The translations under genes were made by a program, and so were the position numbers. A stretch of DNA of 16,083 bases, taken from Kiritimatiellales bacterium (lineage in GTDB: Bacteria > Verrucomicrobiota > Kiritimatiellia > Kiritimatiellales > Pontiellaceae). The stretch covers positions 1-16,083 of the forward strand of contig DAOVNC010000025.1 of NCBI GenBank assembly GCA_030630445.1, read 5' to 3'. Positions 1 through 6,992 of the stretch are shown here, piece by piece (the stretch's first letter is position 1; every line of letters starts with the position of its first letter). Under the pieces are notes generated by a model. The model was not told where the DNA came from. It was given only the letters and a program-made list of their open reading frames with translations, and ran no database searches.

Positions 1-382
1 CAGCGGAGTAGGATGTCGCAGGGTTGGCGCGCAAATCCATCGCAGTAGTGCTCACTCCCAAAACGATGGGTAGGTGATTGACTTTGGCAAGGGCCTCCAT
101 TGTGAGGTCGGCATCGGCAACGGCTTGTTCTGCGGCAATCAGGGCCAGTTGGGTAAATCGACCCATCCGCTTCGCTTTTTGCTGAGGTTTAAAAAAAAGC
201 TTTGGATCAAATCCGGGAACTTCGCCTGCAATTCTGCAAGGCAAGTCAGATGCGTCGAAAAGGGTAACCGGACCGATGCCGGATTCGCCAGCGAGAAGGG
301 ATTTCCAGAAGGCGTCTTTACCGATGCCGTTTGCCGCGAGCACACCGAGCCCGGTTATGACCACTCTGTTTTTGCCGATCAC
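1..382 (-). CDS. beta-ketoacyl-ACP synthase (FabF/KAS II type), N-terminal part, runs off the left edge
   Basis: About 127 N-terminal residues are visible. The protein opens with VIGKNRVVITGLGVLAANGIG, the usual start of the thiolase-fold condensing enzymes that extend acyl-ACP with malonyl-ACP in fatty-acid or polyketide synthesis. A second typical stretch, KRMGRFTQLALIAAEQAV, follows near residue 75. The catalytic Cys and the two His lie beyond the window, so activity and exact subtype cannot be judged. The start is a GTG at 380-382: an in-frame TAA lies two codons upstream, no earlier start is possible, and a GAGGTGGGG ribosome site precedes it. It diverges from the FadL-like gene across about 246 bases. 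It may be a pathway-specific synthase rather than housekeeping FabF, because no acpP, fabD or fabG is adjacent within view. Composition is AT-leaning (26 G/C of 60 at 181-240). The family call is firm; the role is not. Confidence 0.85.
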   Translation of the reverse strand, partial: MIGKNRVVITGLGVLAANGIGKDAFWKSLLAGESGIGPVTLFDASDLPCRIAGEVPGFDPKLFFKPQQKAKRMGRFTQLALIAAEQAVADADLTMEALAKVNHLPIVLGVSTTAMDLRANPATSYSA

Positions 383-628
383 GCGTTAAATCCCCACCTC
401 ATAAAGCCAAGCCAATGAAAACAGACTCTCCATTAACCCCATAAAGAAAAGACGCTCTACGATGAATGGCTACTGCATCCATTTATTTTGTCGCGCATTA
501 AATATCAATATGTTGTGTACTTCAAGGAATAATATACCACCTATGGACAAAAAGCAGATGACAAGTGGCACGTCAGTTGATAGAACTTGGGAGCTGGAAC
601 AATAGAAAAATCATTAGGAGCTATGGAT
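383..628. promoter_or_regulatory. divergent intergenic region between the ketosynthase and the FadL-like gene
   Basis: This stretch of about 246 AT-rich bases separates two divergent genes and must hold the promoter of each if they start here. No strong sigma-70 pair stands out on either strand. The best weak candidate for the leftward gene, read on the minus strand, is TTGATA, 17 bases, TAAATG (roughly 479-507). No hairpin or operator could be defined by eye. An open frame runs into this region from the FadL gene (ATG at 587) but has no ribosome site. The region is called regulatory from gene orientation alone. Confidence 0.4.
616..620 (+). promoter_or_regulatory. ribosome binding site AGGAG that selects the FadL start
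   Basis: AGGAG ends eight bases before the ATG at 629. It lies only two bases before the ATG at 623 and downstream of the ATG at 587, so it favours 629. The protein then begins MDTQCNRAGLK and reads straight into a signal peptide. Confidence 0.65.
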
Positions 629-1849
629 ATGGATACGCAGTGCAACAGAGCCGGACTGAAAATACTAATCTTCTTGACGCTGGGGGCCATTGTGCAGAGT
701 GCCTGTGCCGATGGCTATCGCAATCCGCCACCGACCGCCGAGGGCATCGGAAAGTCGGGTGCCAATATGGTTTTCGTGGATGATGCTTCGGCTATTTCCT
801 ACAACCCGGCAAACCTAGGAATGCAGACCAACCGTTCTTTGGTTGTTGCTGCAACGTTTGCTCGGACTGAAACTACCTATTCTCCATTTCCCGGAGTGAG
901 CGTTGAGTCGGATGGTGACTGGAACGTTCTTCCGAATCTTTATTATTCCCAGCCCATTGGCGAGAAGGGGTGGGTTGCAGGGATCGGCATTAATACACCA
1001 TATGGGCAAGGCGTGTCGTGGAATGCATCAGACTTTGCACCTGGTGTGGCCCTGGGGGATACGGTTCCGTATGAAGCAAGTGTCCTGTTTCTTAATATCA
1101 ACCCAACCATAGCCTTTCCGGTTCATGAGTCTGTGTACATAGGCGTTGGTCTGGATGTGGTTTATTCCAAACTGGAATTGAAAGCACTAAACGGAGTAGC
1201 TCTTAATCCTCTCCCACCTCCTCCGGTAATAATTGTGCCATCGGAGGGGGATGGTGACGGCTGGGGGATTGGGGGCAATATTGGAGTAACCTGGTTGCCG
1301 ACCTCCCGCCAGCGCGTGGCCGTGACCTATCGTAGCCGAGTTGACATTGATTATAAAGGCGATTTTGAAGTTGGGGGAGCCGGTGCAGGGGATTTTGAGA
1401 CGACGATTAAATATCCTAATATCATCGGTCTTGGCTACGGCATCCAGTTAACAGACGATATTCAACTTGAAACGCAGGTTGAGTGGTTGCAGTGGTCGGT
1501 GAACGATACACAGACCCTCGTGACTGGCCCGGCATCCAGTCCAATAGTTAATAACTGGGATGACACCTTTACCCTTGGGTTTGGTGGAAGCTGGGCGGTA
1601 ACGGATTCGTTGGTTGCCCGCGCAGGCTACGCTTTTATCCCGTCACCTATTCCTGACGCAACGGTTACTCATCTGCTGGCGGATGAAGATCGCCACGCAT
1701 TGAGTTTGGGGGTTGGATATGCTTTTGGCTCTCATCTTGTTGATTTGGCATATACGTTCAGCATTTACGATGATCGTGACAGCACTCCATCGGGTGCTTA
1801 TGAGGTTGATTCCAACCTCATTGGTATGACATATTCCCTCTCTTTCTAG
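629..1849 (+). CDS. FadL/OmpP1/TodX-family outer-membrane transport protein
   Basis: The 406-residue protein has a Sec signal peptide (charged start, hydrophobic core ILIFLTLGAIV, cleavage near ACA-DGYR). A FadL-like N-terminal plug follows, with the family pattern of a small-residue run then VDDASAISYNPANL. Alternating beta strands continue to a terminal Phe (MTYSLSF), the usual beta-barrel assembly signal. FadL proteins admit long-chain fatty acids or other hydrophobic molecules through a lateral opening in the barrel. A proline- and acid-rich stretch (NPLPPPPVIIVPSEGDGDG) near residues 192-210 probably forms an extracellular loop. The stop lies just before the kinase gene, so the two are probably co-transcribed. 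GC content is lower than in that gene (29 of 60 at 1681-1740). The substrate is unknown; the divergent ketosynthase makes a lipid plausible. Confidence 0.85.
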   Translation: MDTQCNRAGLKILIFLTLGAIVQSACADGYRNPPPTAEGIGKSGANMVFVDDASAISYNPANLGMQTNRSLVVAATFARTETTYSPFPGVSVESDGDWNVLPNLYYSQPIGEKGWVAGIGINTPYGQGVSWNASDFAPGVALGDTVPYEASVLFLNINPTIAFPVHESVYIGVGLDVVYSKLELKALNGVALNPLPPPPVIIVPSEGDGDGWGIGGNIGVTWLPTSRQRVAVTYRSRVDIDYKGDFEVGGAGAGDFETTIKYPNIIGLGYGIQLTDDIQLETQVEWLQWSVNDTQTLVTGPASSPIVNNWDDTFTLGFGGSWAVTDSLVARAGYAFIPSPIPDATVTHLLADEDRHALSLGVGYAFGSHLVDLAYTFSIYDDRDSTPSGAYEVDSNLIGMTYSLSF

Positions 1850-1853
1850 GGAG
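1848..1853 (+). promoter_or_regulatory. ribosome binding site AGGGAG overlapping the FadL stop
   Basis: AGGGAG overlaps the TAG stop of the FadL gene and ends six bases before the ATG at 1860. It directly abuts the ATG at 1854, too close for normal initiation, so 1860 is the preferred kinase start. The placement suggests translational coupling of the two genes. Confidence 0.6.
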
Positions 1854-1859
1854 ATGGGC

Positions 1860-3050
1860 ATGATCACAGAAACGAAGGAAATGCTTGGGAAAATTCTTGT
1901 CATCGACGATGAGCGCGGGCCGCGCGAAAGCCTGCGCATGGTGCTGAAATACGACTATGAGGTTTTCTTGGCCGAGCGGGTCGATGGAGGAATCGAGCTG
2001 CTCCGCGAAAAGAAGCCGGATCTCGTGATCATGGATATCCGCATGCCGGAAAAAAGCGGGATCGAGGGATTGCAGGAAATCCGAGAGATTGATCCCAACG
2101 TATCCATCATCATGCTCACGGGCTATGGCGACCTCGAAACCGCCCAGAAGGCCATCCGCTTCGGAGCGAACGACTATCTCCAAAAGCCGTTCGACGTCAA
2201 CGAAATCCAGGAAACCATCAAGAAGTATGTCGATCGCGCCAGGTTGATCAAGCGCAAGCGCAAGGCCCAGGAAGAGATGCAGAAGATGACGCAGTCGCTT
2301 GGGCGCGAGGTGGGCAAGACCAACAAGATGACGTCCCTCGGCGCGGCTTCTTCCGAGCTGGTGCGCGATCTTCGCAATCCGTTGACCATCATCCGGGGCT
2401 ATCTTGACTTGCTCGTCTATGAACTGAAGGAAAAGCAGGAAATATCTTCGCCGGGCATGGATGACTATCTCGACCAGATCGAGACGAATGTCGAGCGTTG
2501 CGCCACTCTGGTCGAGTCATGGCGCGCACTGGGGCGCATGGATTTTTCCCAGATGCAACGGCTCAACCTTCCCAAGCTCCTCAACGATTGCTTCCGCACG
2601 ACCACCGCCCATTCGGATATTTCGTTTACCGTGCAGGCGGAAGGGGCCGAGGAGCAGTACGAAATGCTTGGCGAGCGCCTACAGGTGAGACGCGCCCTGC
2701 AAAACCTGATCGACAATGCCGTTACCGCCCTCGAGCACCAGCCGGATCCCGCGATTACCGTGGCATGCTCCATGGACAACACCGATTTGGAGATCCAGAT
2801 CAAAGACAACGGTTGCGGGGTTGACACGCAGAGCGTGCGCTGGATCTTCGAGCCGTTCGACATGACCGCTACTATCGAAAAAGGCGCAGGGCTTGGTCTA
2901 TTCATCACCAAGAAAGTCATCGAGGAGCACCGCGGAACGCTTCAGTTCGAGAGCCATGCGGGCGAAGGCACGATTGTCACCGTGCGCGTTCCCCAGGCGC
3001 ATACCGCTCTTGGCTACTATTCCCGCCCCGATGCAATGATCAAATCCTGA
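1860..3050 (+). CDS. receiver-histidine kinase hybrid with arginine at the phospho-acceptor histidine position
   Basis: The protein has 396 residues counted from ATG 1860. An N-terminal receiver domain (about 10-125) has the acidic pair DDE, the phospho-acceptor Asp59 in MDIRMPEKSG, Thr87 in the MLTGYG segment, and Lys109 in LQKPFD. A charged, probably coiled-coil linker (126-158) leads to a HisKA-like helix pair. Its H-box reads ELVRDLRNPLTII, so Arg169 sits where kinases have His (consensus AHEIRNPL). The ATPase domain looks intact: N-box Asn286 (NLIDNAV), G1 DNGCG near 316-320, F-box FEPF and G2 GAGLGLF near 342-348. Known hybrids phosphorylate the H-box His and pass phosphate to a receiver Asp; this one should lack the first step. 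It may instead be a response regulator with an ATP-binding output or dimerisation module. It has no membrane segment or DNA-binding domain. The flavin oxidase starts ten bases after its stop. Confidence 0.85.
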   Translation: MITETKEMLGKILVIDDERGPRESLRMVLKYDYEVFLAERVDGGIELLREKKPDLVIMDIRMPEKSGIEGLQEIREIDPNVSIIMLTGYGDLETAQKAIRFGANDYLQKPFDVNEIQETIKKYVDRARLIKRKRKAQEEMQKMTQSLGREVGKTNKMTSLGAASSELVRDLRNPLTIIRGYLDLLVYELKEKQEISSPGMDDYLDQIETNVERCATLVESWRALGRMDFSQMQRLNLPKLLNDCFRTTTAHSDISFTVQAEGAEEQYEMLGERLQVRRALQNLIDNAVTALEHQPDPAITVACSMDNTDLEIQIKDNGCGVDTQSVRWIFEPFDMTATIEKGAGLGLFITKKVIEEHRGTLQFESHAGEGTIVTVRVPQAHTALGYYSRPDAMIKS

Positions 3051-3060
3051 TAGGCATTCA

Positions 3061-4677
3061 ATGGAAAATTCCTTGCCCGCAACTGCAGCAATCGAGGCCT
3101 GGGAACGGGATATCGGCGAGAATTCGGTTATTGCGGACGCTGGATTCCTTGAAACCTACACCGAAAGCGTTTGTGCGTCGCAACGGCAGGTCGTGGCGGT
3201 TCTCATGCCCGGATCGCTCGAAGACGTGCAGAAGGTTGTAGCTACGGCCAACACGCACAAGATCCCGCTTTATCCCATCAGCTGCGGCAAGCAGTGGGGA
3301 ATGGGCTCGCGGTTGCCGGTCAAGGACGGAGCGGCCATCGTGGATCTTGGGCGGATGAACCGCATCATCGAGGTCAATGCCCAATACCACTATGCGGTTG
3401 TCGAACCCGGCGTCACCCAGCGGCAATTGCTCGACCACATCAAGGAAAACAATCTGCCGCTCATGCTCAACGTCACCGGCTCCACCTCCGACACCAGCCT
3501 GATCGGCAACGCGATGGACCGCGGCGTTGGCTACTTCGACTCCCGCGCCCACGGCATCTCCAACATGCAGGTCGTGCTCGGCAACGGCAAAACCATCCGG
3601 ACCGGCTTTGGCCACTACGAAAACGCCAAGACCAAAAACCTCTATCACCACGGCATCGGCCCCTCGCTCGACGGGCTCTTCCCGCAGGCCAACTTCGGCA
3701 TCGTCACCTCCGCCTGCATCGACCTCATGCCCAAGCCCGACGCGCACATGGCCGCCATCATCAAGATCGACTCCGAAGAAAAACTGCCCCTGCTTATCGA
3801 CGCGCTTGTATCGCTGCGTTCGCGCGGTGTGTTCCTGAGCGTTGCGCATGTTGGCAACCGCGAGCGCTCCTTCATAACGCTCGCCCCATTGCTCTGCGAA
3901 CAGCTCATTGCGTCCGGTGCGCCCCCCAACGAAGCGACCCGCGCCAAGGCGGTCAAGATGCTCGAAGACGGTGGCTTTGGCCCATGGAGCGCCGCCATCG
4001 GCGTGCTCGGCACCCGGGCGCAGATCAAGCTCGCCAAAAGGGAGATCCGCAGGGCTGTCGGCGGGTTCGCCAAAACCATGTTTCTCAACGACGCCCTCAT
4101 TGCCGGGGCAAAGGCCATTGCCGAAAAACTTGTTTTTATCCCCGCCGTCCGCACCCAGCTCATGATGCTCAAGGCCGTCGAACCCGTCTACGGCTTCACG
4201 CGCGGCGAAGCGACCGACAAATCGCTCCTGTCGGTCTACTGGGCCGCCGGCGACTTCGACCACCTCGACGACCCCGACCCCGACCACTCCGATAGCGGCT
4301 TGATCTTCTGCCTGCCAATCATTCCGGCCTTTGGGGAAACCGTATCCGAAGTCGTGCGCGACACTCGCGACACCTTCGCCCGACACGGGTTCGATGCCGC
4401 CATCACCGTCAACCTCATGACGACCAAAGCCATGGAGGGCGTCGTTAGCCTTGCCTTCGATCGGCGCGACGAGGCGAAAACCAAGGCCGCGCACGCCTGC
4501 ATCCAAGAGATGGAGGCGCGCTACATGGAGCAGGGCTATCCCCCGTACCGCGTCGGCATCAATTCGATGCACCACGTCGTCCGCGAAGACGATCCCTTCT
4601 GGTGCACCGTCCGCGATCTAAAGAAGGTGCTCGACCCCAACGGGATCATCGCCCCCGGCCGCTACAATCTTGTTTGA
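3061..4677 (+). CDS. FAD-dependent oxidase/dehydrogenase, vanillyl-alcohol oxidase / p-cresol methylhydroxylase-like
   Basis: The 538-residue protein matches the VAO/PCMH family in length and layout. An FAD_binding_4-type domain covers about 40-225, with IPLYPISCGKQWGMGSRLPV (68-87) corresponding to the family's PISxGxNxGYG flavin-binding segment, then AAIVDLGRMNRI and a GSTSDTSLIGNAMDRGVG loop. The C-terminal part ends in PPYRVGINSMHHV (494-506) and DLKKVLDPNGIIAPGRYN, the usual cap and closing motif. Such enzymes oxidise para-substituted phenols or other alcohols and amines. I could not identify the residue for covalent flavin attachment. No signal peptide is seen, so it is probably cytoplasmic. 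It starts ten bases after the kinase stop with only a weak TAGG ribosome site. The family call is good; the substrate is unknown. A different FAD-linked C-C or ether-forming oxidase (alkylglycerone-phosphate-synthase-like) is less likely. Confidence 0.8.
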   Translation: MENSLPATAAIEAWERDIGENSVIADAGFLETYTESVCASQRQVVAVLMPGSLEDVQKVVATANTHKIPLYPISCGKQWGMGSRLPVKDGAAIVDLGRMNRIIEVNAQYHYAVVEPGVTQRQLLDHIKENNLPLMLNVTGSTSDTSLIGNAMDRGVGYFDSRAHGISNMQVVLGNGKTIRTGFGHYENAKTKNLYHHGIGPSLDGLFPQANFGIVTSACIDLMPKPDAHMAAIIKIDSEEKLPLLIDALVSLRSRGVFLSVAHVGNRERSFITLAPLLCEQLIASGAPPNEATRAKAVKMLEDGGFGPWSAAIGVLGTRAQIKLAKREIRRAVGGFAKTMFLNDALIAGAKAIAEKLVFIPAVRTQLMMLKAVEPVYGFTRGEATDKSLLSVYWAAGDFDHLDDPDPDHSDSGLIFCLPIIPAFGETVSEVVRDTRDTFARHGFDAAITVNLMTTKAMEGVVSLAFDRRDEAKTKAAHACIQEMEARYMEQGYPPYRVGINSMHHVVREDDPFWCTVRDLKKVLDPNGIIAPGRYNLV

Positions 4678-4685
4678 TTCAGGGA

Positions 4686-4713
4686 TTGAATTTTCTCTCC
4701 CCTTGATTAGACT
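4686..4713 (+). promoter_or_regulatory. candidate sigma-70 promoter for the plsY-like operon
   Basis: TTGAAT at 4686-4691, a 16-base spacer and TAGACT at 4708-4713 form a reasonable -35/-10 pair. They lie in an AT-rich 69-base gap before the PlsY-like start, leaving a short leader with a GGGGAAG ribosome site. No terminator-like hairpin is visible after the oxidase stop at 4677, so some readthrough into this operon is possible. Confidence 0.5.
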
Positions 4714-4746
4714 GTTTCGAGTATACGAACGCCGGGGAAGCATTGC

Positions 4747-5337
4747 ATGACAGGGAAAGACATCATCTGCATTCTGGTCGCCTACCTGCTGGGGGGCATC
4801 TGCACGGGCTACTATCTCGTGCGGTTCAAGGCCAAGCTGGATATTCGCGAGCAGGGTAGTGGCGGTGTTGGCGCGCGCAATGTTGGGCGGATTCTCGGCA
4901 AGCCGGGTTTCGTTGTTACGCTGCTTGGAGACTCGCTCAAAGGCTTGGTTGCCGTTGCTTTGGCGCGCAAGTTTGATCTTGCCGACCCCGCTGTGTCTCT
5001 CGCCCTCATCGCTGTTATAGCCGGCCACATTTGGCCGTTACCGCTCCAGTTTCGCGGGGGCCGCGGCATCGCGACCGCCATCGGGGCCTACCTCGCCTAC
5101 GATCCCGCTCTCGCATTGCTGCTACTGGGCATCACGGCGGTGCTGATGGTATTCCGACGCGGATTTATTCTCAGTGGGCTGGCGGCATTCCTGTTGTTGC
5201 CCCTGGTTGCCTACGCACTGGAGCAGCCCGGTCATACCGTCGCCGCGTTGGCGGGCGCATCGGTCATTATTCTTTTTGCGCACCGCGAACGTATTCGCAG
5301 GGCGTTCGGCGAAGAACTACCCCAAAGAGAGGCATAG
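4747..5337 (+). CDS. PlsY-like glycerol-3-phosphate acyltransferase family membrane protein with divergent motifs
   Basis: The 196-residue, very hydrophobic protein has the length and membrane pattern of PlsY, which transfers acyl groups from acyl-phosphate to glycerol-3-phosphate. Motif 1 is GSGGVGARNVGR (37-48), where the family usually has GSGNxGATNVxR. Motif 2 is GHIWPLPLQFRGGRGIAT (93-110), keeping the His, Pro and Gly residues but with Arg for the usual Lys at 106. Motif 3 is AHRERIRR (178-185), with Arg182 where Asn is usual (HRxNIxR). Several polar positions held across the family are therefore changed, suggesting a specialised paralogue with another acceptor or donor rather than the housekeeping enzyme. 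It is the first gene after the candidate promoter, and the GNAT-aminotransferase start follows two bases after its stop. The comparison relies on the family consensus as I know it. Confidence 0.8.
   Translation: MTGKDIICILVAYLLGGICTGYYLVRFKAKLDIREQGSGGVGARNVGRILGKPGFVVTLLGDSLKGLVAVALARKFDLADPAVSLALIAVIAGHIWPLPLQFRGGRGIATAIGAYLAYDPALALLLLGITAVLMVFRRGFILSGLAAFLLLPLVAYALEQPGHTVAALAGASVIILFAHRERIRRAFGEELPQREA
5327..5332 (+). promoter_or_regulatory. ribosome binding site GAGAGG that selects the fusion gene start
   Basis: GAGAGG within the last codons of the PlsY-like gene lies seven bases before the ATG at 5340. The same frame is open back to an ATG at 5031, but that part overlaps the PlsY-like gene in another frame and has no family resemblance. 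The start at 5340 is therefore preferred, with probable translational coupling. Confidence 0.7.
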
Positions 5338-5339
5338 AA

Positions 5340-6962
5340 ATGGGCTTGTTGGATGAATTTGATTTTAAAATTGCAGAGCAACCGTGGGAGTTCGAAGCGG
5401 TTCATGCGCTGAACTATAAAACCTTCGTAGAGGAGATTCCCCAGCACACCCCCAACCCCGACCGGAAATTGGTCGATAAGTTCCACGAGGAAAACACCTA
5501 CATCATCTGCGCCAACGAAGAGACCCGCAAGCTGGCCGGGATGATCGCCTACCGCGACCAGCGCCCGTTCTCGCTCGATCAGAAACTCGAAAATCTCGAC
5601 TCCTATCTGCCGGCCGACAGTGCGCTCTGTGAAATCCGGTTGCTGGCCGTTGAAGAGGAATACCGCTACACCCGCATCTCGCAGGGGCTGATCGCCCAGC
5701 TCGTCGAGCATGCCATCGACCGCGGGCGCGAGATTTTTGTCATATCCGGTACCGTGCGCCAAATCAAGCTGTACAAGTACCTCGGCTTTGTGCCCTTTGG
5801 CCCTCTTGTGGGTAGCGAGGATGCGCAGTACCAGCCCATGTACGGAACGGTTGACGACTATCGCAACCTTCAGAACAACACCCGCTCCTTTGCCAAGGAG
5901 GTTCCTGAGCTGTCCAACGATACTGCCGTTGCATTCAACTTCCTGCCCGGACCCGTTGACTTTTCCAAACAGGTGCAGGAGGTCTACAACAACAAGCCCT
6001 GCTCGCACCGAGGCGATGTCTTCGTGCAGGATTTCCAGACCGTGCGCAAACTGCTCTGCGAGCTGCTCAATGTGCAACAAGCCGAAATCATAATGGGTTC
6101 CGGCACGCTCGCCAACGATGCCGTCGCCGGCCAGCTCGCTCTGCTGTGCGCGCCCGGGCTTATCCTCGTCAGCGGGGAATTTGGCCGCCGCCTCGTCAAG
6201 AACGCCAACGGGGCCAAGCTCTTTTTCCAAATCTTGGAAATTCCCGAAGGGCAAAGCTTTCAACGTCCGGAAATCGAAAAGGCACTTCGCGACAATCCCG
6301 ACATCGAATGGATTTGGGGAACGCACTGCGAAACCTCCACCGGCGTGCTCAACGACCTTGAAATGTATAAGCAGGTCTGCTCCGCTCGCGGCCTCAAGCT
6401 CTGCATGGACTGCATCAGCTCCATTGGCACCGTTTCCGTCGACCTCTCCGGCATCTACCTCGCCTCCGGCACCAGCGGGAAAGGGCTCGCCTCCATTTCC
6501 GGCCTCTCCATGGTGTTCCACAACCACGACTTGAAGCCTGCCCCGGACTATCTTCCCTGTGCATTGGATCTGGGAATCTATCAAGCGAGCAACGGCATTC
6601 CATACACCATCCAGTCCAACCTGGTCTATGCGCTGCTGGCCGCGCTTAAGACGCGCGACTGGGGGAAACGCTTTAAAGATGTGCGTGGCTGGTCGACCAC
6701 AATCCGCCGCAAACTCGCGGCGATCGACGCGCCGATCTTGGCCCCCGACTCCTGCGCCATGCCCGCTGTCGTCACCATTGCCCTTCCTGAAATCCACTCA
6801 TCGGAAGCCATCGGCGATGTGCTCAAGGAGCACGGCGTGCTCATCAGCTACCGAAGCGGCTATCTGCTCGAACGCAATTGGATTCAAGCCTGCATGATGG
6901 GCGCGGAAAACAGACCCACCGAAAAGTTCGTCCGCCTGCTCAAGAAAGAGCTCGCCCGGTAG
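5340..6962 (+). CDS. GNAT acyltransferase-class V aminotransferase fusion protein
   Basis: The 540-residue protein has two domains. Residues 1-175 look like a GNAT-fold N-acyltransferase: FKIAEQPWEFEAVHALNY at the start, the core strand CEIRLLAVEEEYR (97-109) and LYKYLGFVPFGP (144-155). The acyl-CoA loop TRISQGLI is not the canonical R-x-x-G-x-G/A, which recalls acyl-ACP-using N-acyl amino acid or autoinducer synthases more than plain acetyltransferases. Residues about 195-540 are a PLP-dependent class V aminotransferase (alanine-glyoxylate / serine-pyruvate type) with LPGPV (202), SHR (222-224), the phosphate loop GSGTLAND (253-260), Asp357 for the PLP nitrogen in CMDCISS and the Schiff-base Lys381 in GTSGKGLAS. 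A fusion of amine-forming and amine-acylating modules would be logical, but the substrates are unknown. It is the second gene of the four-gene operon. Confidence 0.85.
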   Translation: MGLLDEFDFKIAEQPWEFEAVHALNYKTFVEEIPQHTPNPDRKLVDKFHEENTYIICANEETRKLAGMIAYRDQRPFSLDQKLENLDSYLPADSALCEIRLLAVEEEYRYTRISQGLIAQLVEHAIDRGREIFVISGTVRQIKLYKYLGFVPFGPLVGSEDAQYQPMYGTVDDYRNLQNNTRSFAKEVPELSNDTAVAFNFLPGPVDFSKQVQEVYNNKPCSHRGDVFVQDFQTVRKLLCELLNVQQAEIIMGSGTLANDAVAGQLALLCAPGLILVSGEFGRRLVKNANGAKLFFQILEIPEGQSFQRPEIEKALRDNPDIEWIWGTHCETSTGVLNDLEMYKQVCSARGLKLCMDCISSIGTVSVDLSGIYLASGTSGKGLASISGLSMVFHNHDLKPAPDYLPCALDLGIYQASNGIPYTIQSNLVYALLAALKTRDWGKRFKDVRGWSTTIRRKLAAIDAPILAPDSCAMPAVVTIALPEIHSSEAIGDVLKEHGVLISYRSGYLLERNWIQACMMGAENRPTEKFVRLLKKELAR

Positions 6963-6992
6963 CGATCTAGCAGGCCGGGAAAGGAGATTGCC

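Noticed and set aside
3058..4575. A 505-codon open frame on the minus strand opposite the flavin oxidase
   Set aside because: It mirrors a well-supported gene, shows no family motifs and has the low-complexity Gly/Val/Asp-rich content expected from the complement of GC-rich codons.
5031..5339. A longer start for the fusion gene, at 5031
   Set aside because: It would overlap most of the PlsY-like gene in another frame. The added residues are Arg/Gly/Pro-rich with no homology signal, and GAGAGG marks the ATG at 5340.
5232..6797. A 521-codon minus-strand frame opposite the GNAT-aminotransferase fusion
   Set aside because: It is an antisense shadow of a gene with clear catalytic motifs; there is no ribosome site or recognisable domain.
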